25,899 bases of DNA. It comes from Desulfobulbaceae bacterium UBA2213 (GTDB lineage: Bacteria > Desulfobacterota > Desulfobulbia > Desulfobulbales > Desulfocapsaceae). Location: positions 1 to 25,899 of the forward strand of contig DCUN01000057.1 in assembly GCA_002327225.1 (NCBI GenBank), in the 5' to 3' direction. A program made the translations under genes and the position numbers. Below, piece by piece: positions 15,620 to 23,545 of the stretch. Position 1 is the stretch's first letter. Each line of letters starts with the position of its first letter. Under the pieces are notes generated by a model. The model had not been told where the DNA came from and did no database searches. It saw only the letters and a list, made by a program, of their open reading frames with translations.

Positions 15620-16752
15620 AGCGGACGGTTCCGGGAAAAAATCTCAACACAGGTCAGGGTTACAGACCCCTGGTGCTCGGAAGAAACTATTTTCCCGTTA
15701 CTAATCTGCCATGAGCGGTTCCGCTCATCCCTGATTTTGAGAAAGAAGCGGGGGGATATGCCGCTGAGGTTCGGTACCCGACTGACGTCGATCTCCACCC
15801 CCGCACCCAGCGGCCTGATTCCTGCCAGGCTGTGGTAGGCAAACTGGCTCCAGCAGGTGGTCGTGTCCGGGGCCGCCATCCGGTTGAAGTCGCGGCAACA
15901 GGCAGAAAGGAATTCTCCCCAGGGGGCAATTACCTCCTCGTTTCTGTGGGGATTGTGGTGCAGCAAATTTTTCCAGTGCAGGCTGACGACAGGCCCCGCA
16001 TGTGACAGGGTTGGCGTCGCAGCCTGGATATGCCAAGACACCGGTGCCTGATGGCGCTCAATGAGCAACACGTCGCTTTCCCAGGTGATTTTCTCATGAA
16101 CCGGAGGAGCGTACTGGCGAGCTCGGGAAAAAATGGTGGTGACACAGGTAACTCCGTAATCGCGCAGAATGGCCTGAAATGATTGGGCACCGTTACCGAA
16201 ACTATGCTGCAGGGCCGGCGGCACAAAGGCTTGAGGAAATGGGCCCAGACTGTTTTCCGCCATGATGGCGCCAAAGGCGTCCAGGTGCTGACGGATAAGA
16301 TCCGGAGGACGCATGATGTTGTCTGGATCATGAAACTCGGAGCGTTCCATCTTTTTATTCTTCCAGAATTCGTGGCCGACACCGTGAAGTCCGATTTCCA
16401 GATGATCGCTGTTGGTCCGGAGAAAATCGGCGGCCTCTTCCAGAGTATCTTCCCGCCGGTGGGGATTGCGCCACTCTTCGGCCATCCAGGTGGCAGTGGG
16501 AACATGGCGCAACAGGTTGCTGCGATCCCACTCGCAGAGGACCATGGAGAGCTGAATCCGCATCTGCAGGCGCTTGGCCAGAAGAAGAAGGGCCTGGTAA
16601 TCCTCGAGGCAGTGATATCGGTCCATACCGCTTCGAAACGGCTCATTAATGGAAGAACCATCCTGGCCCTGCCACCAGCCTACATCTTCCACCACCACCA
16701 GGAGCGGCAGGGGAACGGTAACAACAAATCCATTGTGCTGCATAGGCTGCAT
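15583..16752 (-). CDS. Polysaccharide deacetylase-like (NodB-fold) protein
   Basis: This is probably a carbohydrate esterase 4-type protein acting on an exopolysaccharide. The 389-aa protein has an N-terminal strand VVVEDVGWW with acidic residues where NodB enzymes bind metal. GLHGVGHEFW around residue 125 follows, carrying the H-x3-H metal pair of the family. No signal peptide is evident. The last 100 residues look like a separate sandwich-type domain, which I do not recognise. I chose ATG 16752, 14 bp after the FemAB stop, because GGGAG lies 8 nt upstream; the frame is open further upstream but overlaps FemAB. The 3' end overlaps the convergent glycosyltransferase gene. Catalytic activity is inferred, not certain. 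Confidence 0.65.
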   Translation of the reverse strand: MQPMQHNGFVVTVPLPLLVVVEDVGWWQGQDGSSINEPFRSGMDRYHCLEDYQALLLLAKRLQMRIQLSMVLCEWDRSNLLRHVPTATWMAEEWRNPHRREDTLEEAADFLRTNSDHLEIGLHGVGHEFWKNKKMERSEFHDPDNIMRPPDLIRQHLDAFGAIMAENSLGPFPQAFVPPALQHSFGNGAQSFQAILRDYGVTCVTTIFSRARQYAPPVHEKITWESDVLLIERHQAPVSWHIQAATPTLSHAGPVVSLHWKNLLHHNPHRNEEVIAPWGEFLSACCRDFNRMAAPDTTTCWSQFAYHSLAGIRPLGAGVEIDVSRVPNLSGISPRFFLKIRDERNRSWQISNGKIVSSEHQGSVTLTCVEIFSRNRPLYLTPRSSEASV

Positions 16753-16765
16753 GGCTGCTCTCCCG

Positions 16766-17860
16766 TTACAGGCTGATCCAGCGCCGCAGTTCAGGACCAG
16801 TCTCACGGGAAAGCTGAAGATCCAGCTGTTTCCAGGGTTCGATAACGAGACTCTCCCGATCATGGTTCCAAGTGTTTGGTTTCTTAGAAAAAATGTGCCA
16901 AGCCAGGGGCCGGACCTCGGCACCCCACTGTTCTTTGAATCGATGGGTTGGGGCTCCGGGAGAAGATCTGCCAAAATCGAAAAAACGAAGGCCCTGCTCA
17001 CAACCATAGGTCAACATCCGCCAGTAGAGAAGCATGTTCGGACAGAGGGAACGGAAGGCCCGTAAAGATGAGGCCCAGGGATTATACAAGGTTTCGTGCA
17101 TGCGGAGAACCAGGGCACCGGCAAGAGGTTCATGTTCCCCGTCGACAAGGATGATAGCAGCCTGCTCCCCAAACTCTTGAAAGATTTCGGCAAAAAAAGA
17201 AAGAGCATGGACCGGGGAACCCAGATCCCGCATATTATGTGAAAATACAGAATAGAAGGGGGCAAGCAGTTCCGGACCGCCAACCCTGGCGCGACACTTG
17301 CAACGGCGGGCCTTCCGTACCTGATTGCGAACTTTGGCTCCCATGGACTGCCAGAGATCTTCGCTGGAACCTGGAAGGGGCCGGCGGAGACCAACCTTGA
17401 AGGTATGGATCTGGTGACTGTATGACCATGGCAGCTCAAAGCTTTTATCATGAAGAAAAGCAAGGGGGTGATCCTGGCGCAGTTCCAGGTGAACGGCCCC
17501 AATGCTTTCGGCAAGGGCCAGCGCCTCATGGAAGAGGAACTGTTCAATAGCTGAATTGTCGGCAAAAAGGCCACTGCAATCGAGAAAGGGCAGGGAAACA
17601 AGCCTGCTATCATTCCATGTGCAGAAAAAATGAACAAGAGGCAGAACGCCGACAATCCTTTTTTTACCTCGGGACTCCCTGTGGGCACACAGGAAATAGG
17701 TTGGATGCCTGTAGCTTTTCTCAATAATGGCGCGCCAACCATAGAGATGGAAGGGCGTACCCCCAGGAGCAGACACTACATAGGAATCCCAGAGAGATGG
17801 CGAGTTGCAGGAACAGGTGATGGCCCTAACCGGATCATGGGCTGTGGAGATACAGGTCAT
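16766..17860 (-). CDS. FemAB-family GNAT protein, XrtA/PEP-CTERM-associated type
   Basis: FemAB proteins are double-GNAT-fold aminoacyl or acyl transferases. This subgroup is found with exosortase (XrtA) exopolysaccharide clusters. The 364-aa protein begins with WDSYVVSAPGGTPFHLYGWRAIIEKSY, here split as WDSYVVSAPGG and HLYGWRAIIEKSY, the hallmark of the group. VRNQVRKARR (about residues 185-195) and RFFDFGRSSPGAPTHRFKEQWGA near the C-terminus, read as FDFGRSSP and FKEQWGA, are also conserved. Its ATG overlaps the stop of the phosphatase gene (ATGA). No exosortase or PEP-CTERM substrate is present in the window, so the rest of the EPS cluster may lie elsewhere. Confidence 0.82.
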   Translation of the reverse strand: MTCISTAHDPVRAITCSCNSPSLWDSYVVSAPGGTPFHLYGWRAIIEKSYRHPTYFLCAHRESRGKKRIVGVLPLVHFFCTWNDSRLVSLPFLDCSGLFADNSAIEQFLFHEALALAESIGAVHLELRQDHPLAFLHDKSFELPWSYSHQIHTFKVGLRRPLPGSSEDLWQSMGAKVRNQVRKARRCKCRARVGGPELLAPFYSVFSHNMRDLGSPVHALSFFAEIFQEFGEQAAIILVDGEHEPLAGALVLRMHETLYNPWASSLRAFRSLCPNMLLYWRMLTYGCEQGLRFFDFGRSSPGAPTHRFKEQWGAEVRPLAWHIFSKKPNTWNHDRESLVIEPWKQLDLQLSRETGPELRRWISL

Positions 17861-18729
17861 GCCTCATGAAACCGCAAGGCTATTGCCGCAATATCATCAT
17901 GGATTTTAAAGCGGGGATAGGTCAGACAACGGGGGTCGTCTTTCTGGAGTTCCCGCACCCGCCTGTGAATCAATTTCAGACCTCCCTGACGATAGAGACG
18001 CACAAAGGCTTCCACATCTTCAGGCTGATCCGGATCCGTTCGTGGCATAAAAAGGCCGTCGGTGTAGAGAATAATATCCGTAACACCGGCAAGCGACTCT
18101 CTTCCATGCCGGACGAAATCAAGAGCCTGCGGTTCTCCGTTCAGGACGCCGTAATGGATATTCATACCCTCACGCACCTTGAGAATCTGATCGGCAAGAC
18201 TATCCCCGATGGTGCCGGTTGCGCTCGGTCCCCTTTCTTTCCATAAACGCAGGGTCTCCCGGTCATGATCGATCGGATCGGCAAGCAGGCGATGGGAACC
18301 GTCTTCATAGAGGACCAGCGCCAAGCTGTCACCGATCTGAAACCACTCTAATCCGTCCTTGTCTATTCGTACCACCATGCAACTGGTGGACCAGAGGTTC
18401 CGACGGCAATTGAGATCGACCCCGCTGACCTCCATCTGTTCGCGGATATCATGATTTGCCAGTGTGGCAAGCTGGCAGAGGGTGCCTCCGTTGCGGGAAA
18501 AGACCTGGGCAGCGGATTCGGCAGCCAGAAGTCCACCGGTCTTGCCCGAGGTGTCTCCACTTTTCTCCAGACTGGTGGCCCCGTCAAAGACCCCGTAGAG
18601 GTTGTCAGCCTGGAGCAGGATGTCCTCGTTTATATTCCCGCTACCCTGTTCGAGGATGGTCTCTACAGCATTGATTCTGGTCTGTCGCTCAATCGTGCAG
18701 ACAGTATGGTCAGGGGGGAAAAGATACAT
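17857..18729 (-). CDS. PP2C-family protein phosphatase-like protein
   Basis: This is a probable metal-dependent Ser/Thr phosphatase. The 290-aa protein carries the PP2C motifs NEDILL and LYGVFDGATS (metal-binding Asp) near residues 34-54, STSCMVVRID, FQIGDSLALVLYEDG, DIILYTDGLF and IHDDIAAIAL. I chose ATG 18729, which has GGAG 6 nt upstream. An earlier in-frame start would be TTG at 18765. It is first in a coupled operon with FemAB (4-bp overlap) and the deacetylase. A phosphatase at the head of a polysaccharide operon suggests regulation by a kinase or partner switch, but neither is encoded here. Confidence 0.8.
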   Translation of the reverse strand: MYLFPPDHTVCTIERQTRINAVETILEQGSGNINEDILLQADNLYGVFDGATSLEKSGDTSGKTGGLLAAESAAQVFSRNGGTLCQLATLANHDIREQMEVSGVDLNCRRNLWSTSCMVVRIDKDGLEWFQIGDSLALVLYEDGSHRLLADPIDHDRETLRLWKERGPSATGTIGDSLADQILKVREGMNIHYGVLNGEPQALDFVRHGRESLAGVTDIILYTDGLFMPRTDPDQPEDVEAFVRLYRQGGLKLIHRRVRELQKDDPRCLTYPRFKIHDDIAAIALRFHEA

Positions 18730-18958
18730 ATTCACTCCAGTCGCGACATGAAACTTTAACGGCAAAGGCCATCCCGGGGTCTGAATAGCATGAAAAGGCT
18801 CGTTTTTTTCTGATTACCTCGCCTGTAGGTGAAGTGTCCGTGTTTTTTAGAATACTCACAGCAAATCTTAATACGCTCTGGAAAGAAGGGATGACTATGG
18901 CTGCAATTTTCAGCTTGGATGACGAAATGACTCTGTTCAACAGTTGATGCTCAGTCAT
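18710..18958 (-). CDS. Small hypothetical ORF downstream of RelE-like gene
   Basis: The 82-codon frame begins MTEHQLLNRVISSSK, 4 nt after the RelE-like stop, with AGGTAG just upstream, and its end overlaps the phosphatase start. The position fits an antitoxin gene, but I see no helix-turn-helix pattern. The sequence after residue 20 looks poorly conserved in composition. It may be a decayed antitoxin or not coding. Confidence 0.25.
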   Translation of the reverse strand: MTEHQLLNRVISSSKLKIAAIVIPSFQSVLRFAVSILKNTDTSPTGEVIRKKRAFSCYSDPGMAFAVKVSCRDWSEYVSFPP

Positions 18959-18962
18959 TATT

Positions 18963-19472
18963 CTACCTGACAAGGCCGCGAAAGACATGGCCCAGTATCT
19001 TTTCATCTAATCTGGCGAGAAGCTCTTCTTCATACTGATCAGGCTCCGAAGAGACTTGCAAAATTTCTGCACATTCAGGAGGCTCATGCACTTGCGGAAC
19101 AGTGAGAGTTATGAATGATTCCACAAAAATCGCGGCATCAAGGGAAATACCTCTGTGTGTTTCCAACCATAGATGACATTCATCATGAGTGCCGGCATAA
19201 ACAAAAATTAAATGATTCTCGTTACGCAGGCTAAGCAAACGGTAGCCGCCACCCAGATCATATTTTCTACAGTTTTTCAGACGTAGCTCACCGTGTTTTG
19301 TCCGTTTAGAGCGAAGCTCCTCTGTCTCCGCACCTGAGTATCGCAGCAGTATCTTGATTATCTGTTCCGCTCGACGGGCGGCCATGACACCCTGCTTGCC
19401 TGATGTTCGCAGCCTGTCCAACTGCCTGTCAAGGTTTTTTGTCTGATAAAAATTCTGTATCACATGCTTCAT
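18963..19472 (-). CDS. RelE/HigB-like protein (possible toxin)
   Basis: The 169-aa protein has a central block, LRLKNCRKYDLGGGYRLL then LIFVYAGTHDECHLWLETH, that resembles RelE/ParE-superfamily toxins with a compact beta-sheet and a conserved 'GTHD.C..WL' end. It is longer than a typical toxin (90-120 aa), with an extra acidic C-terminal tail of about 50 residues. I chose ATG 19472, which overlaps the stop of the broken transglutaminase frame (ATGA); an in-frame GTG lies at 19502. No clear antitoxin partner is adjacent, so toxin activity is uncertain. Confidence 0.5.
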   Translation of the reverse strand: MKHVIQNFYQTKNLDRQLDRLRTSGKQGVMAARRAEQIIKILLRYSGAETEELRSKRTKHGELRLKNCRKYDLGGGYRLLSLRNENHLIFVYAGTHDECHLWLETHRGISLDAAIFVESFITLTVPQVHEPPECAEILQVSSEPDQYEEELLARLDEKILGHVFRGLVR

Positions 19473-19817
19473 TCCGGTTGAAGGAATCCCGTAACCGTAC
19501 ACTGTGGTTCATGAATTACTGCTCTCTGAGTAGTTTTGGTTCGTACCCGGCTATGATGAGAGAGCAGATAGAAAACCTCACGGGCGGGAATGCCTGCGGC
19601 CCGGCAGAGGGAAACGAAGACAGAATGGATATCTGTACATTTTCCACCTGGTTTTTTTCAAAAGTAGACACACCTTACCAGGCCCACAGCCACGGGTGTC
19701 GGGATCGCGATACATATTCTCGCATGTCCAGTCATAAATCACCTTGGCTTTTTCCAGGACAGTTGTTTTACCCTTGGTGATCTTGCCAGCCTCCTTGGCG
19801 GGAAAATTCCGGCGCAT
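19469..19817 (-). pseudogene. Transglutaminase-like protease remnant, frameshifted
   Basis: The first frame reads EKAKVIYDWTCENMYRDP and TRGCGPGKVCLLLKK; the next frame continues PGGKCTDIHSVFVSLCRAAG and IPAREVF. Together they form the catalytic-Cys region of a bacterial transglutaminase-like domain. The frame is lost at a run of seven A residues in the coding sense (T-run 19652-19658), where six would restore it. After AREVF the similarity stops and the frame ends at 19469, so the His/Asp part is missing; the N-terminal part is also absent. Its ATG overlaps the stop of the membrane-anchored gene upstream (TGATG). Confidence 0.75.
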
Positions 19818-21535
19818 CACCTCTCACCTATCTGCTCCAGTAATGCCTCAATTCTCGTCTGGAGTTGGCCGATATCTTCGCTTGAATAGTCTGTTTCTAT
19901 AGCCAGGAAGGGGATGTCATCTTTTTCGCAGGCCTTTTTTATTTTTATAGCCTCTATGTTGTAGGTATGGCAGAACTGAAGGCTGTAATTGATGAGGCCT
20001 TGCGCCTTGGATTCATTGTATTCCTTGATGACCTGCTCAATCCTGTCGTCATTCGGCGTAAAGCAGGAACATTTGATTTGCATATAGCGGTCAGTTATCG
20101 CGGACAGCTGGTCCTCAAGGCTGTTCGCTTCAGCAATGTTATCACTGAAATATCTGGTGCCGATACAACTCTCTTCATTAACAACAACACCCCCTGCTGA
20201 TTCGATTAAAGTATGAATCTTCCAGTTAGGTAAAGCCATGGGGGAGCCTGATATCATGATCCGTGGTGCAGAGGGAGGGGTTGCATAAACTCCTTTTTGT
20301 ATTCTTTTATCAAGCTCATCACAAAGAATATTCACTTTTTCAGTAAATCTGAGAGGGTCATCATAAAAGGCTATCTGCTCTACTAAAAGCGCATCTCTTC
20401 CACTTATGGGGGAAGGATTGTGATGCCTTAAATGGTTAAGCCTTTGAAGGGAACTGCGTTTGTTGTTCATTATCCTTATTGCTGTAGTAAGAGACTCAAA
20501 CGTGATTTTTTTCTTGCTCTCATGCTCGACCTTTGCCCTGAATTCCTTCATTGAATCAAGCCAGAGAGATTTGTCGGAGTTCTTTTTCTTCTGAGGAATT
20601 TCCATGACATGAGTGGGTATTTCTCTATTCATTAATTCCCATGTCTTCTTCTTTGCATCGCATGTTGTCTCCCCGCAAACAAAATCAACGGCCTGAAAAT
20701 ATGGATTAGACTTTGTCAGGGCATACCCATAAGCAGACTTTACAAGCGGACAAATATTTCTGGGAAGAACCTTCTCTGCATCCGGAATCACTCCCTGTGA
20801 TCCTGCACAGAGCCCGATTGAAATGCCATTTACCGCCAGGATCAATTCCTCTGGTACAAATATGCAAAAGTTGCCAACGACAAGCTGCCCCTGTTTTTTT
20901 GCGTTTACAATTTCCCTGATGCGGCTTCCATAAATGTCAGAGACCATGCCGTCAAAATATTTCATATTTTTAGGCCGGTTGCTCTGAGATTCAAAGGTCT
21001 TTGAGTACAAATCACCACTCACGCACTGCTGAGAGCCAAATTTTTCAATATCTAACCCGATTTCCTGGTAGATATCTGCATTGGCTTGAGTCTTAAGCGC
21101 GCAGGCACTGCCACAGGGAGAAAGGCTTTTTCTTTTAAGCCATAAATAGCCACAAGTAATAAAAACTATGGTCATCACCGCACTTGCTAATGGAGGCAGG
21201 GCGGTTGAGCCTACTCCGACCCCAACCACTCCAAGAACTATTGCAATTATTGGAGCTCCGCAAGCACTGGTAAACCAGACCAACAAAGCAATCACAGCGC
21301 TCCCTGCGACTGCGCTCTTGCTTTTAGGCATGTTTCGCATCATGGTAATCGCATAGGCGCCGAAGCCGAAAGACAAACCCAAGGAGAAACCGATGAAATA
21401 GGTTTGCGTAACTACATAAAGTTTCCACCAGATCGGGCTGGAGTTTTGAGAAAAGATTTTATAATAGAGCAAATGGCCGATGAATACTGCAACGAACACA
21501 ATTAAAGGAATGATTAGCTTCTTCAGGTTTTTCAT
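19817..21535 (-). CDS. Membrane-anchored double-cubane/2-hydroxyacyl-CoA dehydratase-like protein (4-TM fusion)
   Basis: The 572-aa protein joins two parts. Residues 1-135 form four hydrophobic helices (about 7-27, 41-65, 78-107, 112-132); positive loops predict both ends in the cytoplasm. Helix 3 has FTSACGAP (C92), reminiscent of the Cys motif of MerT-like transporters, and C128, C141 and C145 (SPCGSAC) follow. Residues 153-572 are a full HgdB/YjiM-like domain, closely similar to the soluble paralogue at 23546-24841. It keeps C243, C262 (NICPLVKSAYGY), C292 (ETTCDAKKKTW), C457 (EESCIGTRY), C489/C491 (CSCFTPN) and C522 (FCHTYNIE). The family binds Fe-S clusters and is activated by a BadF-type ATPase, encoded at 22768. 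Codon use is AT-richer than in the paralogue. The substrate is unknown. Confidence 0.85.
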   Translation of the reverse strand: MKNLKKLIIPLIVFVAVFIGHLLYYKIFSQNSSPIWWKLYVVTQTYFIGFSLGLSFGFGAYAITMMRNMPKSKSAVAGSAVIALLVWFTSACGAPIIAIVLGVVGVGVGSTALPPLASAVMTIVFITCGYLWLKRKSLSPCGSACALKTQANADIYQEIGLDIEKFGSQQCVSGDLYSKTFESQSNRPKNMKYFDGMVSDIYGSRIREIVNAKKQGQLVVGNFCIFVPEELILAVNGISIGLCAGSQGVIPDAEKVLPRNICPLVKSAYGYALTKSNPYFQAVDFVCGETTCDAKKKTWELMNREIPTHVMEIPQKKKNSDKSLWLDSMKEFRAKVEHESKKKITFESLTTAIRIMNNKRSSLQRLNHLRHHNPSPISGRDALLVEQIAFYDDPLRFTEKVNILCDELDKRIQKGVYATPPSAPRIMISGSPMALPNWKIHTLIESAGGVVVNEESCIGTRYFSDNIAEANSLEDQLSAITDRYMQIKCSCFTPNDDRIEQVIKEYNESKAQGLINYSLQFCHTYNIEAIKIKKACEKDDIPFLAIETDYSSEDIGQLQTRIEALLEQIGER

Positions 21536-21602
21536 TTACGGCATCCTTGATGCAGCGAGTGGAATTTAGGCACCTACCATGAACTCTTAACGGCGAAGAG
21601 CC

Positions 21603-21935
21603 TCATTTGTTAACTTTTATTTGATACGTAGTGGAATCTTTATCCTTGTTTTTTGAACTTTCTGTAACGGTATGGCCTTCCTGTTGTATGGCATCGTTTG
21701 CTTGTGGCTCATTGGGAGTATCAATAATAAGTTTTATTGTATCGCCCGACTGCATCTTTTTTACCTCGCTATTCATCAAGGCTTTAAAGTCATCAATTTT
21801 GAGGCAGGCCCCTCTTGTATTCAACTCAACTGTCTTGCCTGTTTCCGCTTGTGTTTCTTTCGAAAAAGGCAGCATAGCCACTGACAAAACGAAGAGAATA
21901 ACTATGGTGAATCTTAATGTTTTTAAGAGAGACAT
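21603..21935 (-). CDS. Exported TusA/SirA-like protein
   Basis: TusA-family proteins carry sulfur on a conserved cysteine, normally in a Cys-Pro motif in the cytoplasm. This 110-aa protein has a Sec signal peptide (about 1-30, ending TQA). The mature part has ELNTRGACLKIDDFKAL, SGDTIKLIIDTP and EGHTVTE, in the order and spacing of the TusA fold. C44 occupies the sulfur-carrier position but the following Pro is replaced by Leu. It would act outside the cytoplasmic membrane. It lies between the DsrE-like gene (98 bp upstream, across a hairpin) and the membrane-anchored fusion gene (67 bp downstream). Confidence 0.72.
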   Translation of the reverse strand: MSLLKTLRFTIVILFVLSVAMLPFSKETQAETGKTVELNTRGACLKIDDFKALMNSEVKKMQSGDTIKLIIDTPNEPQANDAIQQEGHTVTESSKNKDKDSTTYQIKVNK

Positions 21936-21981
21936 TTTTAACCTCCAAGAGCGTGCTATTTTGCACAGGTATCATTTTTAT

Positions 21982-22021
21982 GCCAGGGGACTGTTTGACA
22001 AATTGTAAACAGTCCCCTGGC
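21982..22021. terminator. Strong hairpin between DsrE-like and TusA-like genes
   Basis: A 15-bp perfect stem (21982-21996 and 22007-22021) is followed by a long T-run only in the plus direction, where no gene needs ending. In the minus direction it lies between two co-oriented genes with no T-run. It may therefore act as an intercistronic stability or attenuation element rather than a full stop. Confidence 0.6.
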
Positions 22022-22033
22022 CAACATATTTTT

Positions 22034-22555
22034 TTACAGCCAGACAACTTGAGCGTCCTGAATATTGGTCACAATCCAGTCGGCGCCTTGATCTTTTACC
22101 CATTCGATTCTGTTGTCTCCTGTTGCGCTAACCCAATCTGCGCAGGGTGGGCAGACTCCGAATTGGCCGCCGTTTTTATGTATTCGTTCCATCATATCAA
22201 AGGCATTTCCGTATTTTGCAAATGCCGGACTAACTATCTTTTCGGGGTGTCCTTTTCGGCAAAGCTCAGCTCCCTCAAGGGTAAGCCATATATTGATATC
22301 CCCGAGTTCCTTTTTTTGAACGACATCGGCCATAATGAGAGCCACTAACACACGATTAGGATTGCCGCCGCCGCTGGTTATGACGAACACGAATTTCTTT
22401 TTTTTATCTTCTTTACCTTCCGCTGCAGATGCAGGTGAACTCATAAGCGAGCCTAACCCGGCAATTCCTAGTCCTGCCGCACCCATCATCTTAAGAAAAT
22501 CGGCTCTGCTTAAATCCCCGGATTCCTTGATTACTTCTGTTTTCTTTTCTTCCAT
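22034..22555 (-). CDS. DsrE-family protein with Tat-like signal
   Basis: DsrE-fold proteins take part in sulfur relay or thiol chemistry. The 173-aa protein has an SRADFLKMMGAAGLGIAGLG leader (residues 16-35) ending PASAA. It is Tat-like, but has Arg-Ala where Tat signals usually have Arg-Arg. The DsrE domain follows: FVFVITSGGG, ADVVQKKELGDINIWLTLEG, C99 and the pair C135-PP-C138, then GADWIVTN. ATG 22555 has GGGAGG 8 nt upstream; an earlier in-frame start at 22636 lacks one. It follows the activase gene by about 210 bp. Its cysteine pair resembles a redox or sulfur-binding site. Confidence 0.75.
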   Translation of the reverse strand: MEEKKTEVIKESGDLSRADFLKMMGAAGLGIAGLGSLMSSPASAAEGKEDKKKKFVFVITSGGGNPNRVLVALIMADVVQKKELGDINIWLTLEGAELCRKGHPEKIVSPAFAKYGNAFDMMERIHKNGGQFGVCPPCADWVSATGDNRIEWVKDQGADWIVTNIQDAQVVWL

Positions 22556-22767
22556 TTTTGTTCCTCCCCTGTTGTTTGAATCAGCTGTCCTGACTGCTGA
22601 AGTTTGGAGTTTCAGCCCCTGCAGGGCTGAAAGCATCCAGTGATTAGTTTTTTACGACCCGCCCGACGTTGGAACCAAAATAAATAGAGGACCGGAACAA
22701 GGAGTCCGATATCCCTGATGAGCGCGCTCCACAGGCCATGGGCAGGACAAGAAATCCGGGTTGAGAA

Positions 22768-23526
22768 TCATGCCTTGACATCCTGCCTGGCGGCTTCAAT
22801 GGAGGCCCCCAGGGCACCGATGATGCTGGGATTGTCCGGGACGATCACCTGCACATTGTCCAACCTCCGCCGTACCATCTCGACGATACAGGGGTTGTTG
22901 GCCACGCCGCCGGAGAAGGCGATAGTATCGCCATAACCGACCCGGTTGAGCATGGACAGAATACGGTCGGCCACCGAGGCATGCACTGCCCTGGCAATAT
23001 GCTGCCGGGGCACACCTCGATTTTTCAGAGAGATGACCTCTGATTCGGCAAAGACGGTACACATGGAGTTGATCTGTACTTCCCTGTCAGAGGCCAGGGC
23101 CGCCGGACCGAACTCCCTCAGGGAATAAGCCAGGGAGGTGGCCATGATCTCCAGAAAACGACCGGTGCCGGCAGCACACTTATCGTTCATCTGGAAATTT
23201 ACTACCTGCCCCCTGTCACCCAGTGAGATTACCTTGGAATCCTGACCGCCGATATCAACAACGGTGGTCGCCTCGGGCAGCAAGGCGTGAACCCCAAGAC
23301 TATGGGCCTTGATTTCGGTAATCACCTCATAGGAAAAATACTCTTTCACCAGATGACGGCCATAGCCGGTTGCCACCACCGAACAGGGCTCATACTCCTG
23401 AATCATCTCCTGCACCTGCCGGTGCGGTTCAAAACCACTTTCCTTTATCTTGAAATCAACCAGCTTGCCCCCTTGCCAGGCGGCAAGCTTGATGGCCCGT
23501 GAGCCCAGATCCACTCCAACAAACAT
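22768..23526 (-). CDS. BadF/HgdC-type ATPase (activator of the double-cubane protein)
   Basis: This is an ASKHA-fold ATPase dimer with one [4Fe-4S] cluster that, on ATP hydrolysis, injects low-potential electrons into its partner. The 252-aa protein has the DLGSRAIK nucleotide loop (6-13), VVDIGGQDSK (89-98), the cluster cysteines C117 (NDKCAAGTGRF) and C156 (SMCTVFAESE), and a C-terminal SGGVANNP. I chose ATG 23526, which has AGAGAAG just upstream and starts 19 bp after the upstream stop. It is the only such ATPase in the window and could serve both the soluble and the membrane-anchored partner. Confidence 0.9.
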   Translation of the reverse strand: MFVGVDLGSRAIKLAAWQGGKLVDFKIKESGFEPHRQVQEMIQEYEPCSVVATGYGRHLVKEYFSYEVITEIKAHSLGVHALLPEATTVVDIGGQDSKVISLGDRGQVVNFQMNDKCAAGTGRFLEIMATSLAYSLREFGPAALASDREVQINSMCTVFAESEVISLKNRGVPRQHIARAVHASVADRILSMLNRVGYGDTIAFSGGVANNPCIVEMVRRRLDNVQVIVPDNPSIIGALGASIEAARQDVKA

Positions 23527-23545
23527 CTTCTTCTCTGCTTGGGTT

